64,000 nt of DNA from NBLH01 sp050296515. Its GTDB lineage: Bacteria > Bacteroidota > Bacteroidia > Bacteroidales > NBLH01. Positions 53,434 to 60,298 of the stretch are shown here, one piece after another. Below the pieces are notes generated by a model, which saw only the letters and a program-made list of their open reading frames with translations, was not told the origin of the DNA and did no database searches. How positions within the stretch are numbered: position 1 is the stretch's first letter; each line of letters starts with the position of its first letter. The DNA lies in contig JBNKRJ010000023.1 of NCBI GenBank assembly GCA_050296515.1, forward strand, positions 62,001 through 126,000, in the 5' to 3' direction. The position numbers and the translations under genes were made by a program.

Positions 53434-55398
53434 ATGTATTTTCGATTAATAATTTTTATTTCTCTGGTTATTTTTAATTTTGAAAGCATTGCTCAAACTA
53501 ATCCTGTGCTGTTCTCTATAGATGGGAGTAAGGTTAGTTTAAATGAGTTTACCAATGCATTTTCAAAGAACAACTTGCAAAGCATTACCGAAAATAAAAA
53601 AATAACGCGGGATTTTTTAGATAAATACATTAATTATAAACTTAAGGTCGCGGAGGCATACAAATTAAACTTGCATAAGAGCCAGGAATTTAGGGAGTTG
53701 GTGACTGTCTTTAAGCACAATTTGATACAATCAAATATTTTTGATAAAGGCTTGGTAAACAGGATGATTGATGAGGTTTATCAGCATATGAAGACCGAAA
53801 TAAAAATAAGACATCTTTTAGTTAAAGTTCATCGCTATGCTGACCCTAAAGATACTTTGATTGCTTATCGAAAAGCCCTTGATATCAGAAAAAGTATAAT
53901 TAGTGGAAAGAACTTCAATGAATTAACTACTGAAGTTTCTGATGTTCCAGGTGCTGCTGCAGATAAAGGTGAGATGGGTTACATAAGTGCCTTAAAGCTT
54001 CCATATAATATTGAAAATTATATTTATAGCACAAATTCAAGCGATTATTCACTACCCTTGCGATCAAGCGAAGGTTATCATATTGTGAAAGTAATTGATA
54101 AGAGACCTGCTCCGGGTTATTTTAGTGTAAAACATATATTGATAATTCCTAAAGATACTACTCAGGCATCTAAAAAGGAAGCTGAAAATAAAATCCGAGA
54201 AATTTATTCAAAACTAGTTAGCGGAGGAAATTTTGAAGAATTAGCAAAGACTTATTCTAATGATGTCAGTTGTGGAAATATCGACAATGTGCTTCCGTGG
54301 TTTGGAACTGGTTTTATGCCTGAAAACTTTGAGCAAGAATGTATCAGTCTTCAAAATGGTAAGTTTTCAAAACCCATTGAAACAAGATTTGGTTGGCACA
54401 TTATTAAAAAAGAAGCACAGAAAGAAATTCCATCGCTAAATAGGGTTCGAGAACAAGTTGAAAAAGAAGTTATTAGTAGCGATAGAGGTAAAATTGCGCT
54501 TCGTGAGGCAATTAATCAACTAAAAAAGGATTATCAATTTACTGATTTTCAGACGTTATCAGAAGTTTGGAACAACGTTGACAGTACTATTTTTGACGCG
54601 AAGTGGGCACCTGATGAGTATTTTAATTTACCTGGAAAATTGTTTGAGTTTAACAATAGGGCTTATTTTCAGAAAGATTTTGTTAACTTCCTGAAAAACA
54701 ATCAGGAAATCACCTTTCCAATACCTGTAAAAAACTATGTTTATCTACGATACAAGGAATTTGTTGATGATATAATCCTTGCTTTTGAAATGGAACAAAT
54801 TGAAAAAAAGAATTCAGAGGTTTCGTATCAATTGAAAGAATATGAAGAAACGGTACTAATAAACCAGGTTACGGAGCAAGAATTATTATCGAAATTATCA
54901 TCTGATAAGCAGGCAATTCAAAGTTATTATGAGAAGAATAAGGAGAAGTATAACCAGAATTACCAGGTTGGTGTTACAATTTTCAAATTTAGTGAAGAGT
55001 TAAAGAAAATAGAAAAACAATTTAAAAAACTGAAAAAGAGTAATGCCTCTGATAAAGAGCTTGTTGCAAGGATAAAGTCGAATACTGACATTACATTTGA
55101 TATAGTGGAAAAGGGGGTCAAAGAAGAGGGGGAAGATGATCTTGTTAATAAGATTATTGCTAGATACAAAATCGGGGAAGTAAAAAGTGATGATAAATTG
55201 TATGTTTTTGAAAATGCCAAAAGAATTATCTGGCTAAATTCTCCTATTGAAAAAACCAATAAGAGCATAGATAAAATTGAAGAACAAGTTGCTAATGATT
55301 ATAAAACGTCTTTTGAAAGCAACTGGATGAATCAATTAAAAAGAAAATACAGGGTTGAGATTAATGAAAACGTTTTTGAATCAATTTTCAACAATTAA
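53434..55398 (+). CDS. Periplasmic peptidylprolyl isomerase with two parvulin domains
   Basis: A 654-residue protein with a signal peptide (ends about ESIAQ). An N-terminal SurA-like helical region precedes two parvulin/PpiC domains: IKIRHLLVKVHRYADPKDTL and YFSVKHILIIPKDTTQASKK, each with the parvulin sequence SDVPGAAADKGEMGYI / SNDVSCGNIDNVLPWFGTG. A helical C-terminal third follows. It is probably a chaperone for outer-membrane proteins. It is first of three adjacent genes of this type on the same strand. Confidence 0.9.
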   Translation: MYFRLIIFISLVIFNFESIAQTNPVLFSIDGSKVSLNEFTNAFSKNNLQSITENKKITRDFLDKYINYKLKVAEAYKLNLHKSQEFRELVTVFKHNLIQSNIFDKGLVNRMIDEVYQHMKTEIKIRHLLVKVHRYADPKDTLIAYRKALDIRKSIISGKNFNELTTEVSDVPGAAADKGEMGYISALKLPYNIENYIYSTNSSDYSLPLRSSEGYHIVKVIDKRPAPGYFSVKHILIIPKDTTQASKKEAENKIREIYSKLVSGGNFEELAKTYSNDVSCGNIDNVLPWFGTGFMPENFEQECISLQNGKFSKPIETRFGWHIIKKEAQKEIPSLNRVREQVEKEVISSDRGKIALREAINQLKKDYQFTDFQTLSEVWNNVDSTIFDAKWAPDEYFNLPGKLFEFNNRAYFQKDFVNFLKNNQEITFPIPVKNYVYLRYKEFVDDIILAFEMEQIEKKNSEVSYQLKEYEETVLINQVTEQELLSKLSSDKQAIQSYYEKNKEKYNQNYQVGVTIFKFSEELKKIEKQFKKLKKSNASDKELVARIKSNTDITFDIVEKGVKEEGEDDLVNKIIARYKIGEVKSDDKLYVFENAKRIIWLNSPIEKTNKSIDKIEEQVANDYKTSFESNWMNQLKRKYRVEINENVFESIFNN

Positions 55399-55409
55399 TT
55401 TTAATTAAG

Positions 55410-56276
55410 ATGAGAAGTTACTTGAAATTTATTTTTGTTGGAGGAGTATTTGGCTGTTTGTTTTTTTCATGTAACCAGCCAAAGCAGGAAGAAGGGAAAA
55501 CTCCACTCGCAAGAGTTCAGGATAAATTCTTATATCTTGAGGATATTGCAGAAATGATACCAAATGACATCCCTTCTCAGGATAGCATAAACAAGGTAAA
55601 AAGTTTTGTTGACTTTTGGGTAAGGGAGCAGGCTTTAACTAAAACTGCTGAGCTTAATCTTCCTGAAGAGCAAAAGAATGTGGCCCATGAATTGGAAAAA
55701 TACCGAATGACATTATTAATAGAGCGATACAAAAGAAAATTTCTAGCTCAGAACCTTGATACAGTTGTAACTTCCAAGCAAATTAGTGATTTCTACGAAG
55801 AGCATCAGACAGAATTTAAACTTTCACAACCAGCAGTAAAAGCGACATACATAAAAATATTGAGAACAACTCCAAATATTGGACTAGTTCGCAGTTTATA
55901 TAGATCAAGTAGAGAAAAGGATAAACAGGAATTAAAAGCATACTGTACTGAACATGCTGCAGTATTTGATGAATTTAATAATGATTGGATCTATTTTAAA
56001 GACTTAATGATTGAAATTCCGTTACGTATTGATAACCAGGAAAACTATTTAAAATCAAGAAATTATATTGAAGTTAATGATTCGGTCTATTATTACCTTG
56101 TAAATATTCACAATTACCGTTTAATAGGGGCTACATCACCTTCGGTTTTTGTTGAAGGGAATATTCAAAGTATGATGCTAAATCAGAGAAAACAACAGCT
56201 AATTGATAATTTACAGACAAATATTTATAATAATATGATTGACAAAAAGGAAATTGAGATTTTTGAAAATCAGTAA
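55410..56276 (+). CDS. SurA-like lipoprotein lacking a recognisable isomerase domain
   Basis: A 288-residue lipoprotein (lipobox LFFSC near residue 21). The N-terminal region resembles the SurA/PrsA chaperone helices (LARVQDKFLYLEDIAEMI, FVDFWVREQALTKTAEL). The middle (QISDFYEEHQTEFKLSQPAV) is also typical of the linker before a parvulin domain, but the catalytic domain itself is not clear. It probably acts as a pure chaperone paired with its neighbours. It sits 11 bp after the first and 36 bp before the surA-like gene. Confidence 0.75.
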   Translation: MRSYLKFIFVGGVFGCLFFSCNQPKQEEGKTPLARVQDKFLYLEDIAEMIPNDIPSQDSINKVKSFVDFWVREQALTKTAELNLPEEQKNVAHELEKYRMTLLIERYKRKFLAQNLDTVVTSKQISDFYEEHQTEFKLSQPAVKATYIKILRTTPNIGLVRSLYRSSREKDKQELKAYCTEHAAVFDEFNNDWIYFKDLMIEIPLRIDNQENYLKSRNYIEVNDSVYYYLVNIHNYRLIGATSPSVFVEGNIQSMMLNQRKQQLIDNLQTNIYNNMIDKKEIEIFENQ

Positions 56277-56312
56277 GCAATAAATATGTTTTAAACGAAC
56301 AAACAAATAAAC

Positions 56313-57683
56313 ATGAACAAAACTATTTTAAGTCTATTAATACTATTAATTTTTTGTTTTAACCAGTCTGGAGGTTTTGCACAAGAATCCGAAACTCCAG
56401 AAGATAAAATACTAGATAGAGTTATTGCTGTTGTTGGAAATCAGGTGGTTCTTACTTCTGAAGTTGAGGAACAATATTTTCAAATGCAGGCCAGGGGGAT
56501 GTATCCAAGAAGAGATGAAAAATGCAGGATATTTGAAGATTTGTTATTTCAAAAGATGTTAATTGTACAAGCAGCAATTGATAGTGTTGAAGTAACTGAA
56601 AAGCAGGTTGAAACTGAGGTTGATAGCAGAATTCGACAGTTTATTCAACAAATTGGATCTGAAAGAGCCTTGGAAGAATATTTTGGTAAATCAATTGCAG
56701 AGATAAGGGAAAGTTTCATGGATCCTATTAGAGATCAGTTATTAGCCAGAAGAATGCAAGGAGAAATTACGAAAGATATTAAAATAACACCTTCAGAAGT
56801 TAAAAGATATTTCTCAGAAATTCCAAAGGATAGCCTTCCAATAATTGATGCAACCTATGAAATGGCACAGATTCAAAAGAAGCCAGAAATGACTAAAGAT
56901 GAGGAAAAGGTATTGCGGGATAAACTAAGTGGAATAAGAAAACGAATTGTAGAGGATGGTGAAAGTTTTCAAACGTTAGCGGTTTTATATTCAGAAGATC
57001 CTGGTTCTTCAAGAAATGGTGGTCTGATGTCGGGTGTAAGCAGAGGGGATTTAGTTCCAGAATTTGCATCTGCAGTGTTCAGTCTTGATTTAAATGAAGT
57101 TTCTGAAATAGTTGAGACAGAATTTGGAATTCACATAATAAAACTTATTAGTAAACAGGGAGATAAGGTTGATTTTAGACATATTTTATTGATCCCAAAA
57201 GTATCCTCAGAGTCGAAACTTAAGGCCAAGGAGTATCTTGATAGCATTGCTAATGTAATTAGAACAGATACCTTGACATTCGAGCAGGCGGCTATGCGTT
57301 TTTCTGATGATGAAGATACAAGACTTGCAGGAGGTCTATTGACCAACCCTTATACTGGAACTAGTCAGTTTGAAGCCAAACATATTGATCCTAGCATTAA
57401 CTTTGCACTTAGAGACTTAAAAGTTGGAGAAATTTCGGATGCTTTTGAAGCAAAGAGCAAAACTGGTCAAGTAGTATTTAAAGTGCTCCATTTAATTAAA
57501 AAAACAAAAGCCCATACTGTAAATATGAATGATGACTACCAGATGATCCAGGACATGGCACTTGCCAAGAAAAAGGAGGATGAAATCAAAAGATGGGTTG
57601 AAGAAAAGCAAAAGGAAACTTATGTTAAGGTTGAAGGAAAATATTCCGAATGCAAGTTCAATTTTCCTGGTTGGATTAAGTAG
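56313..57683 (+). CDS. surA: SurA-like periplasmic chaperone/peptidylprolyl isomerase
   Basis: A 456-residue protein with a signal peptide (ends about SGGFAQ). The N-terminal SurA signature DRVIAVVGNQVVLTSEVEEQ is followed by two parvulin domains (ATYEMAQIQKKPEMTKDEEK and DFRHILLIPKVSSESKLKAK, with SEDPGSSRNGGLMSGVSRGD). It helps unfolded porins cross the periplasm to the BAM complex. The third member of this chaperone cluster. It is 55-60 kb away from any BAM gene seen here. Confidence 0.92.
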   Translation: MNKTILSLLILLIFCFNQSGGFAQESETPEDKILDRVIAVVGNQVVLTSEVEEQYFQMQARGMYPRRDEKCRIFEDLLFQKMLIVQAAIDSVEVTEKQVETEVDSRIRQFIQQIGSERALEEYFGKSIAEIRESFMDPIRDQLLARRMQGEITKDIKITPSEVKRYFSEIPKDSLPIIDATYEMAQIQKKPEMTKDEEKVLRDKLSGIRKRIVEDGESFQTLAVLYSEDPGSSRNGGLMSGVSRGDLVPEFASAVFSLDLNEVSEIVETEFGIHIIKLISKQGDKVDFRHILLIPKVSSESKLKAKEYLDSIANVIRTDTLTFEQAAMRFSDDEDTRLAGGLLTNPYTGTSQFEAKHIDPSINFALRDLKVGEISDAFEAKSKTGQVVFKVLHLIKKTKAHTVNMNDDYQMIQDMALAKKKEDEIKRWVEEKQKETYVKVEGKYSECKFNFPGWIK

Positions 57684-57824
57684 CTACTAACTAATATTTC
57701 AAATTTTAATCGTATTCTATCCCTTTTCTGACAGAACTCATTCTTTATTTAGAATAAAAGGTCTTTATTTGCAAAATAGGCAATTTTGTTAAATTTAGGA
57801 AGATACATTCACAAATAGTCAACA

Positions 57825-58928
57825 ATGGCAAGGAGTATAAAAGAAATACTAGAGCAGGCGGAATTGAGTAAAGAGGATATTATTCAGTTGCTAGGTGCAG
57901 AAGGCGATGAACAGCAGACTATATTCTCAAAGGCTAATGATGTAAAGCAAAAGCATGTTGGGCTTAAAACCTATTACAGGGGCTTGGTTGAATTCTCGAA
58001 CTATTGCTTTAAAAATTGTTATTACTGTGGGATAAGGGCAGGAAATAAAAATGTTGAAAGATATGATTTAACAGATGAGCAAATATTAGAGGCCGTTAAA
58101 TTTGCTCACGATAATAGATATGCTTCAGTTGTTTTTCAGGGTGGCGAAAGAGATGATGAAGAGTTTATTGACAGAATTGAAAGATTATTAATTAAATCAA
58201 AACAGATAACCAACAATGAAATTGGAATAACAATATCTTTGGGTGAACAAACTCTTGAGACCTATCAACGATGGTTTAATGCAGGTGCGCACAGGTATCT
58301 TTTAAGGATTGAGACTACAAATAAAGACTTATTCTATAAAATACATCCCCAAAATAGAAAGCACAATTTCGAACGACGAATACAAGCACTTTATGATTTA
58401 AAACGTGCTGGTTATCAAACAGGTACTGGAGTGATGATAGCTCTGCCATCTCAAACCCTGGAGCATTTAGCTGATGATTTATTGTTTTTCAAGAATTTTG
58501 ATGTTGATATGGTCGGAATGGGACCTTATATAGAGCATGCCGATACCCCTTTGTTTGAATTAAAAGATCAACTGATTCCGTTAAAGGACAGGTTTTATTT
58601 AAGCCTCAGGATGATTGCAGTGTTGCGAATTTTGATGAAAGATATTAATATCGCTGCAGCGACAGCATTACAGGCTATTGACCCGATAGGACGTGAGAAG
58701 GCGGTAAAAGCAGGTGCAAACGTGATTATGCCAAATATTACACCTACTATAAACAGAGTAAATTATCAGCTTTATGAGAACAAGCCTTGTATTGATGAAG
58801 GGGCTGATGATTGCTCAACATGTTTGGAGGCCAGAATTACAATTGCTGGGGATGAAGTAGCGTATGGAGAATGGGGTGACTCGCCACATTTTAAGAAGAG
58901 GGTTAAAAAATCTGTAACCGAAAAATAG
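57825..58928 (+). CDS. hydE: [FeFe]-hydrogenase maturase, radical SAM HydE
   Basis: A 367-residue radical SAM enzyme. The cluster motif is Cys61-FKN-Cys65-YY-Cys68 in the family setting VEFSNYCFKNCYYCGIR, followed by RYLLRIETTNKDL and MVGMGPYIEHADTP. Extra cysteines at the C-terminal side (CIDEGADDCSTC) suit the second cluster of HydE. HydE acts with HydG and HydF to build the H-cluster of [FeFe] hydrogenase. Neither partner nor a hydrogenase is in the window. It implies fermentative hydrogen metabolism. The promoter is not clear. Confidence 0.92.
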   Translation: MARSIKEILEQAELSKEDIIQLLGAEGDEQQTIFSKANDVKQKHVGLKTYYRGLVEFSNYCFKNCYYCGIRAGNKNVERYDLTDEQILEAVKFAHDNRYASVVFQGGERDDEEFIDRIERLLIKSKQITNNEIGITISLGEQTLETYQRWFNAGAHRYLLRIETTNKDLFYKIHPQNRKHNFERRIQALYDLKRAGYQTGTGVMIALPSQTLEHLADDLLFFKNFDVDMVGMGPYIEHADTPLFELKDQLIPLKDRFYLSLRMIAVLRILMKDINIAAATALQAIDPIGREKAVKAGANVIMPNITPTINRVNYQLYENKPCIDEGADDCSTCLEARITIAGDEVAYGEWGDSPHFKKRVKKSVTEK

Positions 58929-59082
58929 CGGTTTTATTGTTAAGATTAACATTATTTAACGAACTTTTAATTTTATTTACACATATATTCTTTTTCTTTG
59001 CAAAAGTGGAAGTTGCTCTTGAATGTTAATGATTATTAAATATTTTATTTCATAAAGGAAAATAATCCATTAATAAAACAAA

Positions 59083-59114
59083 TTTGAGGTCTATTGATAT
59101 TTTTCGCAACTTTG
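59083..59114 (+). promoter_or_regulatory. Promoter candidate for the ECF sigma gene
   Basis: TTTG (59083-59086), 20 bp and CAACTTTG (59107-59114), one base off TAnnTTTG. It lies about 80 bp upstream of the ATG. A perfect Shine-Dalgarno-like AAAGGAGG at 59141-59148 is 48 bp from the ATG, too far to serve it. The 58929-59196 gap holds nothing else. Confidence 0.4.
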
Positions 59115-59196
59115 TCACAGAATTTGATTAATAACTTAAAAAAGGAGGATTGCCTATCGATTAAACTTTTACTCTACTAACCAATATTTTTAAAGT

Positions 59197-59787
59197 ATGG
59201 AATCTAATCGAGTAAAAGACTATGAATTAGTTAAAAAATTCATGGGAGGCGATCAGGAAAGTTTTGAGATTTTAATTAACCGCCACAAAAACAGGGTTTA
59301 TACCTATATTTTATTGATTGTAAAAGATCAGCAACTCGCCGAGGATATATTTCAAGATACCTTTATTAAAGTGATTAACTCCCTGAAAAGAGGTAAATAC
59401 CAGGAGAAGGGCATTTTTGTATCATGGGTTATTCGTATTGCTCATAATCTCATTATTGATTATTTCAGAAAGTCTAAGCATTTAAAAACATATTCAAGCG
59501 AAGATGGTGGAATGGATATCTTTAATTTAAAGAGCCTTTCCGATGATACCATTGAAGATATGATGATTACGGATCAGATAGAGGCCGATGTCAGAAAGCT
59601 GGTTGAACTTTTACCTGAAGAACAAAAAGAAGTAATTCTTTTAAGACACTACGGTGGATTAAGTTTTAAAGAAATAGCTGACCAAACAGGTGTTAGCATT
59701 AATACGGCTTTAGGTAGAATGAGGTATGCTTTGATTAATCTTAGAAAAATAATAGAGTCTAAAAATCTTATATTGACAAAACATTAA
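59197..59787 (+). CDS. ECF-type RNA polymerase sigma factor
   Basis: A 196-residue sigma-70 family ECF factor. Region 2 (DQESFEILINRHKNRVYTYI, DQQLAEDIFQDTFIKVINSL and HNLIIDYFRKSK) and region 4 (LLPEEQKEVILLRHYGGLSF, then EIADQTGVSINTALGRMRYA) are both complete. It redirects RNA polymerase to an unknown regulon. It is not next to susCD or an obvious anti-sigma factor. A strong terminator and then a 60-residue protein follow. Confidence 0.95.
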   Translation: MESNRVKDYELVKKFMGGDQESFEILINRHKNRVYTYILLIVKDQQLAEDIFQDTFIKVINSLKRGKYQEKGIFVSWVIRIAHNLIIDYFRKSKHLKTYSSEDGGMDIFNLKSLSDDTIEDMMITDQIEADVRKLVELLPEEQKEVILLRHYGGLSFKEIADQTGVSINTALGRMRYALINLRKIIESKNLILTKH

Positions 59788-59810
59788 TAGCATAAAGCTT
59801 TTATTTATTT

Positions 59811-59857
59811 ACTGGGTTTTGAGTGGAGAATGTTTCGCTCAAAACCCAGTTTTCTTT
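59811..59857 (+). terminator. Intrinsic terminator after the ECF sigma gene
   Basis: ACTGGGTTTTGAG and CTCAAAACCCAGT make a perfect 13-bp stem around 14 nt, followed by TTTTCTTTT. It lies 23 bp after the stop codon. Confidence 0.85.
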
Positions 59858-59913
59858 TGCACAATTTTATCAGCAAGGAGATGTTTCTAATTCTTTAATA
59901 TATAGTGTGTTGT

Positions 59914-59940
59914 GGTCTGGTAGTTCAATTTAGTTAAGCA
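59914..59940 (+). other. tRNA-Asp 5'-end-like sequence remnant
   Basis: GGTCTGGTAGTTCA followed by ATTTAGTTAAGCA resembles the first half of Bacteroidota tRNA-Asp (acceptor strand and D arm). The anticodon, T arm and 3' acceptor strand are absent. It may be a decayed tRNA copy or scar of an integration event, or chance. Otherwise the 59858-60039 interval looks empty. Confidence 0.3.
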
Positions 59941-60039
59941 AAATTTAATAATTTATTCATCAAAAAGGAATAAGCAATAATAAAATTTAATCCTATGCGT
60001 TTAATTAGTAAATTGCACTAACAAATCTATTGGACGCCT

Positions 60040-60222
60040 ATGAAAAATATTTACACATTATTTTATTCCTTGAATAATGTTGAAAAAGACGAAAACTATT
60101 TACTGGAATTATCAGAAATAGAGGAAAATGAAAAATTTTTAAAAGCAACTTTTGATAAATTCGATTTTTCACCAAGTAAAGGAATTGTAGAAAAGATTTT
60201 GAAATTTGCCAGCAAGGGATAA
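60040..60222 (+). CDS. Small acidic protein following the ECF sigma gene
   Basis: A 60-residue protein starting MKNIYTLFYSLNNVEKDE with an acidic middle (ELSEIEENEKFLK) and the ending FDFSPSKGIVEKILKFASKG. The C-terminal pattern P-S-x-x-x-V-x-x-I-L-x-F-A-x-S/K is seen, from memory, in small Bacteroidota proteins near sigma-factor genes. It lies behind the sigma gene but after a strong terminator, so it has separate transcription (TAAATTGC near 60009-60016 may be its -7). A role with the sigma factor is possible but unproven. Confidence 0.6.
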   Translation: MKNIYTLFYSLNNVEKDENYLLELSEIEENEKFLKATFDKFDFSPSKGIVEKILKFASKG

Positions 60223-60247
60223 TTTCATTTGACCAGAAAAAAGCAAG

Positions 60248-60279
60248 CCTCTCATTATTAATACACTGGGAGGTTTTTT
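60248..60279. terminator. Terminator-like hairpin between convergent genes
   Basis: CCTC (60248-60251) and GAGG (60270-60273) with flanking partial pairing are followed by a T-run on the plus strand, and preceded by an A-run that gives a T-run on the minus strand. It may serve both convergent genes. Confidence 0.5.
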
Positions 60280-60298
60280 ATTTTATATATTTGGCGTT

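Noticed and set aside
59141..59148. Shine-Dalgarno-like AAAGGAGG upstream of the ECF sigma gene
   Set aside because: It is 48 bp from the ATG and only a four-codon frame follows it; probably chance.
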